A stretch of 64,000 nt of DNA from Euglena gracilis (GCA_039621445.1 CP154957.1:7567114-7631113), one strand, 5' to 3'; positions 1 through 10,788 are shown, numbered from the stretch's first letter. Numbers and translations: made by a program. The notes: generated by a model not told the origin, from the letters alone.

Positions 1-659
1 ACTATTCAGTCCGAGTGTGTCTGAATATTTTGAGACGGGAAGAAAAGAGACTACTGGCTGGCTGGCTGGCTACTGTACATGCTGAAAGGCATGGGTAGAT
101 GGTTTCCATCATCAAACCGGCCCGGCCACCAACCCACGGTGACACACAACCTGGGGTCTTCTGAAGGATCCCCCCGCCCCGGGGGGGTCCTGCACGCTGG
201 CTGGAAAAAAGGGTTCTGAATGGAAAAAAAGTGCTGGCTGGAGCCCCCCCCCCCCGGGGTGGGGTCCAGGAAGGGACCAGCTGGCTGGCAACAGGACCCG
301 GATGATACCCCCCAAAAAACACAGGCCAAATCCAGACAATGGTTGGCAGTTTTCAGCTAAAATTTGTTGGTGAAATCCCCCAATCCCTCAAAATGCCGTT
401 TTCAGCCTTTGACTCCTCCTTTCCTTCTCCTCTTTTTTGCACTGAACACATTTTCGGTCCAGCCCGCCTTTGCTCTGTCTTATTTGCACTGGGGGGGGGT
501 CCGCCGCCCAGCTGGGAGCTGCTGGTCAGGAAAAAGTGTGGCTGGCTGGACCCCCCTGGGGGTTGGGCTCCCTCCGGCTTAAGAGAACCCTTGCACATTA
601 CTGTGTCCTTTTTGAATTAAATAAGAATGGAAGGAGCAGGCACACTCATATTCTTCTTG

Positions 660-804
660 ATGGTGGAGGGGGTCTGGGTGCCCCCGAACATGAAGAGGCA
701 CATGGTGGAGCCGTGAAACACGGTGGTGTGCATGTGCCGCGCGGCCGGCATCGACCCCTGCCGGGGAAAGGCAAGGGGCAAGCGGCCCCACTGATCTGGG
801 GGCA
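660..804 (-). CDS. Kelch gene, exon with Kelch unit 7
   Basis: The acceptor CCGTTGCAG is at 805-808. It encodes DQWGRLPLAFPRQG, then RHMHTTVFHGSTMCLFMFGG, a clear Kelch unit. The frame runs on to about 617. Further exons could lie left of the window. Confidence 0.7.
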
Positions 805-3800
805 CTGCAACGGCCTGAAAACACTCCGGTGGCTGTCTTCTCAACAGGGCGGTGACATTCAATAACAACCCACAGGGAAAAAGGGGCGGAATTTTCTCAG
901 CCAAAAATAAGTCGACGTTGCGGGGGAGTGGGGAATGACATCCAGGGACATGTGGTCACTGCCCATTTTGGTGCTCCGGTCGGCCCTGGTCTGGTCGGCA
1001 AACAGTCGGTGGGGGTAAGCCAATAAAAAAAATTGGGCGTATCCCGACCATACAACGCATTAAGCACTGTTGCCCACAAAGCAGCAGCTGCATGAGCCGT
1101 GGTGGGCGGCAGGGAAACCTCGCCCGGCAGCCGCCGCCACGTGGCTGGCGTGGTGGCGAGGTCCAGGATGTGGTGCTCCTGCGCGAATGGCGGCTGCCGC
1201 GGCTCGCTGCAGAGGCGCTCCCCGCCGGGGCGGCACTTTCCGGCCCGCCCGGGACGGGGGAGGGGGTCAGCCCACCCCGGCAGTCCTGAACAGAAAGAAA
1301 ACCCCAACCTCCCATCCCAACACATTCAATGAAACATCCGCCGGAAAAATGGTCCAAAAAATGGCCATTTTTTGGCAAAAATGGATTTCTGGCGTCTGTA
1401 CACCATCGTCCATCCAGCAAACGTCAAAAAAATGCCCTTTTCGACATTTTAATTTTTGTCCCCGCTCGATCCCCGGAGAGGACGTTGTCGTCCCTTAGGC
1501 CTAAGGGCAGTCCTTAAGGGCTGGTCCTTATGGGGAAAAAAACTTCCCGTCCCTTGTGGACCACCCTGCAGAGGATGGAAAGAATCGGGCTGGCTGGAAA
1601 GCGGCGGCGGGCTGGCTGGACCCCCAGTCCCCTCCGGCTTCAGCGCCGCCCCGGTCCCCGCCGAGCAGGACCAGGCTGTTGGCGACCATCGTGGCGGTGT
1701 GGCTGAGCCTGCGGGCGTGGGGAGGGGGCAAGGCCGGCCGGGCGGAACCAAAGCAGCCCGTCCTGAAACAAATAAAAAAATAATAAAATAAAAGGTAATA
1801 AAATAAAAAATAATAAAATAAAAAATAAAATAAAATATAAAATAATAAAATAAAAAATAAAAAAAATAAATAATAATAATAAATCCCATCCCAGCCCATT
1901 CGATGAAAACCTACCAAAATGGTCGGGGGGGGGGGAATGGCCATATTTTGGCAAAAAAATGGGTCGACATCTGGGGGGGGGATGATGTCTGGCGTCCTTG
2001 AACCATCACCCACCCAAATCGTTTAGAAAATGCGTTTTTAGACTTCTTAATTTTGACCCTGTTCGATCCCCGGACCGGCCATTGGCCAGACGTTAGGCTG
2101 AAGGCCTAAATCCTGAGGCCGTCCTTCAGGGAAGGTCTTCAACAAGGAAAAAATAGGCGCCCGTCCTTGAGGGCCGCTCTGGTTGAAACGGCACTGATCG
2201 CAGACAGGGCACTTGAAGTTTTTGATTTGCGGCGTAAGAGAACCTGCTGGAGGAGTCATAGAAAATGAACCCCTCAAAAAGTGCCTAAAATGGAATGCCC
2301 AAATGTGAAAATGAATATTTGCACAATTTTTTGTTCGGAAAAAAGTCTAAAACACAAAAAAAATAAAAAAAAAACCAAAAAGCTGTGTCTGTGTGTGCTG
2401 CATATCCTTCCCTGGAAAGAGACGAGAAACAACACACAAACCAAATCACTTACCATCCCCTCCCCTCGGGGTAAATTTTGGGCCCCCCTAATTAAGAAAG
2501 GTATTATTATTTTAAGGCGGCTTTAAAAAAAAACCTTTAAATGCCTTAAAATACACCTTAAAAATTCTGGCCAAAATGCCTTAAAATGCCTTCAAATGCC
2601 TTAAAATGCCTTAAAAAAAATTCGGACTGGCAGAATTTTCTTCGAATGAGCAAAATGAAACCGCAAAATCTTGGCAAAAACAGGCCAACTCTGGGAAGAA
2701 AAATCATTTCTGGCATCACTGCAACATTGTCTATCCAGCCAAAACTCAAAAGGATGTGTTCTTTATTTTGGGCCACATGCCAAATAAAATCGTTGGTTCG
2801 ATGCCCAGACAGCACATGGACAGCCCTGAAAAATGGCTCCCTAAAAAGACATAATTAGCCTTAAAAACCTTAAAAAAAATGCCTCAAAATTTTGAATTTT
2901 TTTTAAAATTTTTTTAATTAAATAAAAAGTGCCTGGCCAGCGGCAGGGAGGAGAAAAATTGAACGGTCTAAAAAAAATGGGGGGGGAAGGCTCGAAAATG
3001 GGACAATTTTTGGATGTTCATCGTTTTCATCAATCCTCTCAATTTCAACATTTTCATGGTTGCCTGACACCCCCCCCAAAAAATTGACAGACCCCCTGCT
3101 GTCATAGGGGGGGAAAACAACATCCAGAAAAACTAACATCTGGAAAAAATAACATCCGAAATAAATAAGCAAAACAAACAATATAAATACATATAAATTT
3201 CTATGATAATATACAATAAATCTGAATGAATAACACCCAGCCCACAGCCAAAGACAGGGCGGTCCTTCAAGGTTAAAAAAATGGCCGGGGAAAAAAAACG
3301 GAATGTGTTGGCAAAAGCAGGTCGTCAGTGGGGAAAACAACTGACTTTTGGCATCCGTGGATCATCGTCCATCCGCCAAAAACATCAAAAAATGCATTTT
3401 CGATTTTTTTTGGATTATGGACCTAGTCGACCCCCAGACCGATCCGCCGCTGGCTGGACCTTGGGCCTAAGGGCAGTCTCAAGAGTGTTTCCAATTCTCA
3501 ACCCCGGAAAAAAGACATCCGGAAAAATAACATCCGGAAAAATAACACCTGGAAAAATAACATCCGGAAAAATGACATCCGGAAAAAAGACATCCGGAAA
3601 AATAACATCCGGAAAAATAACACCTGGAAAAATAACATCCGGAAAAATGACATCCGGAAAAAAGACATCCGGAAAAATAACATCCGGAAAAATAACACCT
3701 GGAAAAATAACATCCGGAAAAATGACATCCGGAAAAAGACATCCGGGATAAATAACATCCGGAAAAAATAATACCTGGAAAAATAACACCTGGAAAAATA

Positions 3801-6800
3801 ACATCCGGAAAAATGACATCTGGAAAAAAGACATCCGGAAAAATAACATCCCCTGGAAAAATAACATCCGGAAAAATAACATCCGGAAAAATGACATCCG
3901 GAAAAATAACACCCAGAAAAACACACACAACAACATCTAAGCCCCGTTTAGATGTTACTTAGGCAGATGCTAATTATTCCTCAAAGCCCTGCCGAGCTCT
4001 TGCTCTGTGCACACCGAGGACGCGCCCTCCCAAATCCGACAATTTGAAAAGAGGGTCCAATGGAGATTGGGGGGGGGGGGCGATACTCTATTTTGGAAAA
4101 ACGGCTCCTTCAAATGGGATCAGTGATGCCTGTGTGACAGGCCCGGCACACCGCGGCTGAGGGATCTCCCCCTTGGCCTCCACGTGGCGCCAGATGAGCT
4201 TCGACACCGCCAGGTCGAGGCTGAAGACGGCGGACGTCTCGCCGTTGTCCGTGGCAGGGCGCTTTGTCAGAGTGGGGAGGCTCTGACCTTCAAAGAAAAA
4301 GATTTGGGTGGGGGTCATGCTTGTGCTTACCGACTGGGGGGGGAGGGGGGTGGGTGGGTACTATAGGGTGCCTGCCCCTAGCAGGCACACCCCCGGGGGG
4401 GGGGACCCAGAAAATTTTTATTGAAAAAGGCCTTTTCTGGGTCCCCGGCGCCTTCGGCGCCGGGGTCGGAGGGGGGGTGCCGGCTATGGGAAGGCACTCC
4501 CCAAAACCCTACCACCGGGGGGGGGGGGATCGGATCGGGTGCTATAGGGTGCCTGCCCCTAGCACCCCCCCCATGGGGTAGGCACCCGACTGAGCACAAG
4601 CCTGGAGGGGGTCGAACTATTACTATGAACAACAACATTGCACACATAAATTATTGATTATCAATAATATTTGTTCGCACTAAATAGTATGGCTGTGTTG
4701 CAACATTATTGCAATTCTGTTGTATTGTAATATTGTTGTACTATAATTGTGTTAATAATATGCACCATATATTGAACATCTAATGAAAATTTTAACATGC
4801 TGGCGGAAATAAACAGGGTTCTCCCCCTTATTTTCAGGCAAATGGGATTCCTCCCTTTTCCTTGATGCTGCATGCGGGGATTCCGACCCACCCACCCTCG
4901 ATCACCAAAATTGCAGAAATGGAGCCACAAAAACTGCGTGGCGCAGATTTTCGCCTGTGTGGCTCCGCCGAAAAGAGTCCCTGGCTCCCAAACACGAGCA
5001 TCCGGTCCCCATGGAGGCACGCCGTGTGGTTGCTGACGGGACGCGGAACCTGCAACCAGTCCGGCCGGCGGAAGTCGGACCATATGATTGCACAGCAGCA
5101 CGTGAATGTACGTTGCACAGCAGCACGTGATGCACATGGTGACACAATTCCGTGTCGCACAGGTGGGAGTTTGCGATATGATGAAAGAGGTTTTTTTCAC
5201 AGCAGAGAAAAGGGCTCGCGGAATCGAAGGGAGGCATCAGAAGTTTTTTGGTTGCTCAGGAGTTGATTCTATTGAACAGCAGCATTCCTACCTCCAGGTG
5301 TACCTGTGTACCTGTGTGGGAGACTGGAGGTGTCACCCTCCCTCCAAAAAAATGCCACCCCCCCCCCCTACCAGCCAACCAACCAAACCACCAAGCCATC
5401 CCTGCCGTCGGCAAGCAACAGACACCTGGCCCTGCGTGCTGACAGGCCCCGACCACGCTGGCTGCCGGCCGATGCTCAAGATGTGGACCTCCGCGTTGCG
5501 GTCGAAGTCATTGTGACCAGGCTTGTTTCTCAAGGCCCAGGGGAGCAAGGGCCCCCCACCCACCACCAACACCGGTGCGGGACCCACCCTGAGAGAGGGG
5601 GTCACAAGCACACCGTTGCTTACCGACCCCCCCTGGGGGGGGGGAGGAGGTCACTTTCCACTTTCAAAAAACCAGTCACTTTTCAAAACCAGTCACCCAA
5701 TTCCCAACTTTGGCCACTCGGCCAAAAATGGCCAAAAAAATCTTCGGCGCTGGGTTGCCGCTTTCACCCATTCCTCGCCAACCCGCGCGGGGGGGCTGGG
5801 GTCAAAAACCAGGCAGTCACTCCCCCCAAAAAAACCTGTCAGCCCCCCGCCCCCCCGGGGGGGGGGGGCTGGGTCGGACACACCTTAAGCAATGGTATGT
5901 CAGGGACATACAATCAGGGGTGATTCTGAGATAATAATAAAAAAAACAGTCTAATTGTGGCCGCCGAAGACAACCATCCGGTCCCCATGCACCACTGCCG
6001 AGTGGCTCATCCTGCGACACAGACCGACACATCACTTTCAAGCAAGGACACTCCACAGTGATGAAGGCAAGTGGGAAACGGGTCAGAAGGGCCTGAAAGA
6101 GAGCAACGGCTCTGCAGACCTTGGGATTCAGAAATACCCAACCGCTGAGAAGGCATCAGCTATGCACGACACAACCTCCAGAAATATCCCTCAGGAATAA
6201 AAATGTCATGAGTCAGGGTCAGGGGTCCCGGGCAATGTAAAGCCAAAGTTTGCCCTGAGTTTTAAATTCAATTTTCATTTTAAACCTAATTTTGGCCTAA
6301 AACATCTACACCTTATGTGAACTCTAGCCCTGCATGCCATATGTAATTTCCAGTGGTGAAAATGGTGTTGTGCTTGCCTGGTTGATCGTCCCTCTATGCC
6401 ATCATCATCACCATTGAGCTTCTGAGAGCAGCTCAATCGGAATCATTTTGAAAATTCATTGTGCCCACAGCACACCATGAAACCCGAGGGAACACTGTGT
6501 TCAGCAGCAGCAAGCAGCAAGCCCCTTTTCAAACAACAAAAGAGATGGGCCCCCAAAACAGCCCAGTCACACAAGGGGTTTTATTGTTTCAGGGGCCACG
6601 AACAGTTCAGAAACGCAAAAGGGTTTGACTACCAAAACGGCTCGGTAACAAAAGGGATTTTTCTTGATTTCGAGGACCCCCATCGGAGGGGGGTTGGGGA
6701 CCCCCCCCCACCCACTATCGGACTATGGAACCGTGTGAGGAAAATGTTGGCCCAAAATCGCCCCCCCCCCCAAGAAAATGGGGAGGGGACCTCCCAACAG

Positions 6801-9581
6801 ATCCAGGACGGAGAGGGGGGGGGGTCAACCACCCATCCTACCACCCCATCAACCATCCATAAGGTTTCAGGACTCTCATTCAGCCCTGCCCCTGCCCAAT
6901 TTTTAACACCAATCACACTTCGGCACAATAAGAATATTGGAATGCACCTGCGACGGGAACTGGGAATTGAGGGACTTGTGTGGGGTAGGGGGTCCGCCCC
7001 ATCCAAGTGGGTTCCCTCTGGGGGGTGGGAATAGGGGGTTGGGGCTGCCACTTATGCTACTTTGTCCATGCTCTGACAATGTGCATCTGTGTATGTGTGC
7101 ATGGTCGACTTTGAGGAAAAGTGATTTCTCGCATCTTTGCACCATCGCCCATCAACCCAAAACGTCAAAAAATGCATTTTTTTTGACTGTTTCTCAACCG
7201 GTCCTTCCTTAACGGTAAAAAGGCAGTTGCTTAAATCCTTGGTCGCCGAATGCCACGCCGCCCAAAAGTGGCCCCACCCGTCGCCGAACGCAGCCTCCCG
7301 TCGCTTGTGGAACCGCCATGCCAATTGCATACATTGCTGTGCTCCAGCATGCCCAAATACACCGGACACCACACCTGGGGGACGGCGGTACGCCCGCTGT
7401 GTCCACACTCCCCGACCACGTCTGCTTCTCGCAGTCCCACACGAACAGGTCATTGACGGGGCCCTTGGTCTTGGCGCTCCACCCCCCGAACACAATCATG
7501 TGCGAGTGCCACAGCGCCGCAGTGTGGAAGACGCGCGGCGCGGGCGCTTTCTCCGACCCGGCGCTGCAGAATACGCCTGTGGCAAAAAAAATCCGGTTTG
7601 GGGAATGGAATGTGGCGGTGTGGCCCGCTGCTGACACGGAAGGCTTTCCTGAATGGCTTGGGCCTGATGGGACTCGACTGAGGGCAGGTATGTCTGGGAA
7701 GGTCTGGTGGGGGTGTTCGACCTGGGGGGGGGTCCTCCTCCCACCCACCGGGATGGAGGGGGGGGGGCAGTCAATCTCCCAACTTACCACCCACAGAGTT
7801 TCGGGTATTCCCATGCAGCCCTGATTGGGGATTGCCCCAACTGCTGAAGCCGTCTGGGGTCAGCTGAAGCAAAATTGCTCTTTAACCCACAAATTTCCGG
7901 TGCAGAGGGCAGAAAGGTGGGGGTAATGAAAAAATGAAAACCAGCGTTTGTTTGGGTTTTCAGATTGGATTGAAATGCCCTGCTGGGAAAAAACACTTGA
8001 CGCTTGCTTCGGCTTCCATTCCAGCTTCGGCTGTTCCAGCCCAGCAGCCATCGGAGCAGATACGCTGGAAGGGGGGCGAGGGAGCCAATTTGACTCCCCA
8101 GGAGCAGAGTTAATTTATTTATAGTTTGTTCAGTTTAAGACTGAGAGGGGGATGGGTAAGGTCAGCAAAACCCAGCCACTCCTGGGGTGCGACGCCCCCC
8201 TGGGGTCGGAGAAGCTACATAATATTTTATGTATAATATATAATATAATATATAATATATGATGCATAATATATATTGTATATGATATCTAACATATAAC
8301 ATATAAAATGTGTAATGTATAATGTATAATATAATTCATAATATCCATATAATGTATAATATGAACCCCATGCATTATTTTGGGGAACCCAAAAAAACTC
8401 TGGCTATTCGTGGCAAGAAAATAGTTAGATGGTAGCCACTCGCATTGCCCACGATTGAAAAACCTCTGCTCAAGATCCTTCAAGTATTCTGTGCACCAAA
8501 AAGAAGAAGAAGAGGCTGAAATCGGGGTGAGCGAACAGAGTTGAATTGAAGTTGATAAAAGAATGCAAAAAATCACCTTGCATCTTCTGTCCATAAATGC
8601 GCAAGTCTCCTTACTACAATCACAGAGAAAAAGACATCGTTGAGGGGGCAATCATGCATTTGCAAACGCCATATTCACTTTGAGAGCACATCAGATGACA
8701 ACTTCCCAAGCTGTAAGACGATACCTTCACAGTGTGAGAATTTCTGAGCTTTGAACTGCCAGGTGTGTGTGTGGGGGGGGGGGGGTGGTGGTGGGGGGGG
8801 GGGGGGGTGCGCGCGCATGTGTGTGAGTGTGCATACAATAAGAAAAGCAATCGATCGACAACAATAGCACGGGAACATTAAACTTATCGGTCTTGGGGAA
8901 ACTGCGGGCTGCTTGAGTGGGCTTCAAACTTCATCTATTTCTTTTTTGTTGTACAACGTTGGCAGACGTTTTGAGGTGTCATTCTAAAAAATTTTCCAAC
9001 AAAAAAAAATCGGGAAAATGATTTTTGTAAGCTTTCTGAGCATGCTTATTTCAAAAAAATATGGAATTTATAAGCAAAAAAAATCAAAATTTTGGCAAAA
9101 ATTGATAAAAACTTGGACTTTGGGAAAAATATGGTCCAAATGCAAGAATAATTTTGTTGAACTGAAATTATATCCAAGTAGGAACAAAAATAATACAAAA
9201 AAAATGTCAAAATTGATCGAATTGCCAAAATTGGGAGAAAAGGCAAGCGAATGCGGGAAAAAAAGCTCCACCCCTGCCTTGTGAATCATCCGTGGAATGG
9301 CCGTAACTCATTGAATCCTTTCAATTTTATTTGAAAAAATGCGGAAATGGAAATGGAAAAAAAATTCCGGGAAACTGCAGGAAATTGCGGGGGAGAATCG
9401 CGGGTGTAAGTTTCCCTCTGAAACTTTTATCTCCAAAAAGCCAACGTGCGCATATGCCTTTGCAATGCGCAGCGGGCGGCTGCAGGTCAAAGAGCACCAC
9501 GTCGTTGTTCAACTCACTTCCCTCCGCCCCGCCGAACACCAGCATGCTGTGGCCATAGACCACGGCGCTGTGGCGGGGCCC
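660..9581 (-). CDS. Kelch-repeat (beta-propeller) protein gene, multi-exon
   Basis: At least ten exon-like segments on the minus strand, read from 9581 down to about 660, carry successive Kelch units. Each shows the H-[ST]-A-x-[VM]-hydrophobic...[LV]-V-[FL]-G-G core: PRHSAVVYGHSMLVFGG, FHTAALWHSHMIVFGG, SHSAVVHGDRMVVFGG, NHTACLHGDRMLVFG, SHTATMVANSLVLLGG, a degenerate unit, and RHMHTTVFHGSTMCLFMFGG. Kelch units form beta-propellers, usually protein-interaction platforms; no partner domain (BTB, Rab-binding) is visible. Two junctions are exact: 5426 to 5049 (phase 0) and 4152 to 1708 (rebuilding Pro-Arg-Leu-Ser-His). Introns are long, up to 2.4 kb, and filled with repeats. The 3' end may lie beyond position 1, and the start codon is not identified. 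The product family is solid; the exact exon set is not. Confidence 0.8.
905..1002 (-). CDS. Kelch gene, candidate exon (unit 6 continuation)
   Basis: It reads DQTRADRSTKMGSDHMSLDV, then I-P-H-S-P. The hydrophilic loop followed by a short strand suits the second half of a Kelch blade. Borders are inferred and the assignment rests mainly on position between two clear Kelch exons. Confidence 0.4.
1085..1206 (-). CDS. Kelch gene, exon with degenerate unit 6
   Basis: After CTCTGCAG it reads EHHILDLATTPATWRRLPGE, followed by an Ala-rich TAHAAAALW in the Kelch histidine position. The HILDL...W strand is typical of a Kelch blade. The glycine pair is missing or lies in another exon. Confidence 0.6.
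1320..1560. repeat. Dispersed SINE-like repeat, copy
   Basis: Shared order of blocks: CACATTCAATGAAA, GGCCATTTTTTGGC, a CACCATCGTCCATCC block, GACATTTTAATTTTTG, then GCTCGATCCCCGG and TAAGGGCAGTCCTTAAGG. Related copies lie at 1890-2200, 3275-3490, 7080-7235 and 24010-24315, and inverted at 47935-48225 and 59160-59450. Confidence 0.6.
1620..1708 (-). CDS. Kelch gene, exon with Kelch unit 5
   Basis: The acceptor CCCGCAG is at 1709-1710. The exon reads LSHTATMVANSLVLLGGDRG. It joins the 4152 donor in frame across a 2.4-kb intron holding a minisatellite, SINE-like repeats and a MITE. The 3' border is approximate. Confidence 0.7.
1785..1885. repeat. AT-rich simple repeat (AATAAAATAA type)
   Basis: Roughly 100 bases of A-rich, TAAAATAA-like sequence inside a Kelch-gene intron. 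The open frames on the other strand (Phe/Tyr/Ile-rich) are composition artefacts. Confidence 0.8.
1890..2200. repeat. Dispersed SINE-like repeat, copy
   Basis: Contains the CCATTCGATGAAAACC, CACCCACCCAAATCGTTTAG and GACCCTGTTCGATCCCCGG blocks. GTTCGATCCC matches the B-box consensus of tRNA-type promoters. Confidence 0.6.
2210..3270. other. Intron-like non-coding stretch
   Basis: No gene seen. It holds A/T-rich sequence, repeated TGCCTTAAAA phrases (2560-2620), a partial SINE-like block (2690-2780) and scattered short G/C runs. It lies within the long intron between Kelch exons 4152 and 1708. Confidence 0.6.
3275..3490. repeat. Dispersed SINE-like repeat, copy
   Basis: Includes a GGATCATCGTCCATCC block, AAACATCAAAAAATGC, a GTCGACCCCCAGACC region and GGGCCTAAGGGCAGTC, in the same order as other copies. 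The B-box region is degraded. Confidence 0.5.
3505..3912. repeat. 15-bp minisatellite (AAAATAACATCCGGA)
   Basis: About 27 tandem units of roughly 15 bp with AACATCC, GACATCC and AACACCT variants in a higher-order pattern. Because 15 is divisible by 3, all three minus-strand frames stay open and give long Phe-rich ORFs. These are not genes. Confidence 0.9.
4152..4285 (-). CDS. Kelch gene, exon with second half of unit 4
   Basis: It reads ETSAVFSLDLAVSKLIWRHV, then GEIPQP and the first bases of an Arg codon. The donor CCGCG/GTGTGC is at 4152/4151. The acceptor is approximate (an AG in a T-rich context near 4300). Splicing to 1708 completes the Arg codon and continues the Kelch pattern. Confidence 0.75.
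4345..4595. mobile_element. G/C-capped hairpin element (GGGTGCCTGCCC family)
   Basis: Both ends carry CTATAGGGTGCCTGCCCCTAG; between them lie long C and G runs and a central hairpin CGGCGCCTTCGGCGCCG. A related element at 20325-20592 shares the terminal GTGCCTGCCC motif, the central CGGCGCC...GGCGCC hairpin and a final GGCACCCGACT. Confidence 0.55.
4950..5049 (-). CDS. Kelch gene, exon with Kelch unit 4
   Basis: The acceptor is GGTTGCAG at 5050. It encodes VPRPVSNHTACLHGDRMLVF followed by GS, a Kelch core with the second Gly replaced by Ser. The 3' border is uncertain: the frame stays open to about 4890 and a GT occurs inside that extension. Confidence 0.7.
5426..5518 (-). CDS. Kelch gene, exon completing unit 3
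   Basis: It encodes NDFDRNAEVHILSIG and a tryptophan strand, the second half of a Kelch blade. It ends with the donor GGCCAG/GTGTCTG. Joining in phase 0 to 5049 gives TQGQVPRPVSNHT, the standard linker between two Kelch units. Confidence 0.7.
5520..5890. other. Intron-like stretch with G/C runs
   Basis: No exon seen. It contains several runs of 7-9 C or G, AACCAGTCAC repeats and a GGCCAAAAATGGCC block, within a Kelch-gene intron. Confidence 0.5.
5955..6011 (-). CDS. Kelch gene, short exon with Kelch unit 3
   Basis: After the acceptor TGTCGCAG the exon reads MSHSAVVHGDRMVVFGG followed by His-Asn, then a stop in frame. No GT donor is visible at its 3' end. The last bases (CACAAT) recur at the start of the following exon near 5510, which may mark a non-canonical intron border. 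Confidence 0.65.
6020..7060. other. Intron-like stretch with a degenerate satellite monomer
   Basis: Long Kelch-gene intron. At 6545-6670 it contains a diverged single copy of the 112-bp repeat that is arrayed at 29-32 kb (ACAAGG...TTTATTGTTT, GGGGCC...CGAACAGTT, AACAAAAGGGATTT). The rest is G/C runs and unique sequence. Confidence 0.5.
7080..7235. repeat. Dispersed SINE-like repeat, partial copy
   Basis: Contains CACCATCGCCCATCAACCC and AAAACGTCAAAAAATGC, then GGTCCTTCCTTAACGG. It matches the middle and end of the copies at 1320 and 24010. Confidence 0.5.
7375..7576 (-). CDS. Kelch gene, exon with Kelch unit 2
   Basis: There is a strong acceptor (T-rich tract then GCCACAG) and a CAG/GTGTGG donor at 7375/7374. 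The 202-nt exon contains FHTAALWHSHMIVFGG, VNDLFVWD and a W-containing strand, and ends in the P-P-S-P-R that normally precedes the next Kelch histidine. Just downstream (7330-7240) Kelch-like GGSTSDGR appears in another frame. So there is either a 38-nt intron or an indel here. Confidence 0.75.
7600..8215. other. Intron-like stretch
   Basis: No convincing exon. G-rich tracts near 7720-7770, otherwise unique sequence between the first and second Kelch exons. Confidence 0.4.
8215..8375. repeat. AT-rich repeat, left arm of an inverted pair
   Basis: Mostly TATAATATATAA-type sequence ending in CCCCATGCATTATTTT. The reverse complement occurs at 10172-10345, so the two arms could pair across a 1.8-kb loop that includes the first Kelch exon. 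Confidence 0.75.
8762..8832. repeat. GT/G-run microsatellite
   Basis: (GT)n followed by two long G runs, GGTGGTG and (GC)n; purine-rich and able to form G-quadruplex or Z-DNA. Confidence 0.8.
8835..9440. other. AT-rich intron-like stretch
   Basis: A-rich sequence with several AAAAAAT runs; no exon recognised. Confidence 0.4.
9480..9581 (-). CDS. Kelch gene, exon with Kelch unit 1
   Basis: The acceptor is CAGCAG just before 9581. The exon reads GPRHSAVVYGHSMLVFGG, then a short loop ending NDVVLFDLQ, the usual Kelch strand order. The donor is unclear: a GT lies further on, near 9445. Any more N-terminal exons would lie above 9.6 kb. Confidence 0.7.
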
Positions 9582-10171
9582 CTGCTGAGCCGGTGGAGGC
9601 CGTGCCAGGCGTGGCCGACTGAGCCACAACAGAGTTCACATCTTGCGATGCTGCTTCTGGAACGTAAAGATTCATCAGGCATCATTTTTTAAGACATCTT
9701 AGAATACCTTAGAAAACCTTGAAACCCTTTTTTAAAAAAAAATCATTTTGGCAATTTTTTCTTCAACCGAGCAAAAATAAAATTGCAAAGTTTTTGATCA
9801 AAAGCTCTTCTCAAGGGCAAGGGCAAATGAAAGCAGATGACTGCAGAATTCAATTTCGAAGATTCCTCAAATTTGCAGAAGGGGATTATTTCACAAAGGC
9901 CCCCAAATTGAGGCCGAAAACTCCCCCCAAAAAACTCCTCAGATATGATTACCACATGTATACGAACCATTTTGGCCACTTTCCAGGAGAAAAAATTGAT
10001 TCTAGCATCGCTGGAACATTATCCATCCCCCTAAACTCGAAAAAAAAAATGAGTTTTGGACTTCTTTTTTGGACCCCTTTCAGTGCCTGGACTACCCTTG
10101 GTCCTCCCTGGGAAAAAAAAACAACCTTCAAAGTCCTGAAAACCTTAAAAATGCCTTCAAATGTTGGCCTG

Positions 10172-10345
10172 CAAATAATGCATGGGGTTCATATTATACA
10201 TTATATGGATATTATGAATTATATTATATATTATACATTACACATTTTATATGTTATATGTTAGATGTTATATTATATATTATACATCATACATAAAATA
10301 GAATGTATTACACATTACATATTATGTATAAAATATATTAATATA
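10172..10345. repeat. AT-rich repeat, right arm of an inverted pair
   Basis: Begins AATAATGCATGGGGTTCATA and continues as the reverse complement of 8215-8375. Confidence 0.75.
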
Positions 10346-10378
10346 TTAAACATTATATATTACATATATTATATGTTA

Positions 10379-10788
10379 CCCCCCCCCTATGTCCAATGAC
10401 CGGTAACCTCTGTCCTCTGACCGGGGGGGGGGGTCGTTGGACATAGGGTAGTGACCAAAAAGGTGTCCTCTGACCGGGGGGGGGTGGTCGTTGGACATGG
10501 GGTCAAAAATAAAGTTGGTGGGTACCCGGGTCCCTACCCACCCAAAAATGCCCAAATTTTCCCTTCCGGCGCTTCGCGCCGAAAATTTTGGGCAATTTTG
10601 ACAAATTTTTGTCCAAAAAGTGTCAAAATGGCATTTTGGCCAATTTTTTGGCCAATTTTTGGGAAAAATTTTTTCGTCCTGGCGCTTCATGCTGGGACCA
10701 AAAATTTGGTCAAACCTCCGAAAAGGTGTCCTCTGACCGGGGGGGGGGGTCATTGGACATAGGGGGGTCGTTGGACATAGGGGGGGGG
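10379..10788. mobile_element. MITE-like element, TATGTCCAACGACC family, full copy
   Basis: Flanked by TA on both sides (10377-10378 and 10789-10790). The left end is (C)n TATGTCCAATGACC and the right end GGTCATTGGACATAGGG, followed by a second tip GTCGTTGGACATAGGG. The interior holds a GGCGCTTCGCGCCG hairpin, AAAATTTTGGGCAATTTTG blocks and a second GGCGCTTCATGC. No coding sequence, so non-autonomous. The interior is shared with 33017-33325. Confidence 0.75.

Noticed and set aside
3415-3936. Long Phe-rich open frames in all three minus-strand frames
   Set aside because: Product of a 15-bp minisatellite, which keeps every frame open.
7240-7330. Separate extra Kelch exon after a 38-nt intron
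   Set aside because: GGSTSDGR is suggestive but the intron would be shorter than the others seen and an indel explains it equally well; left as a note in the unit 2 exon.
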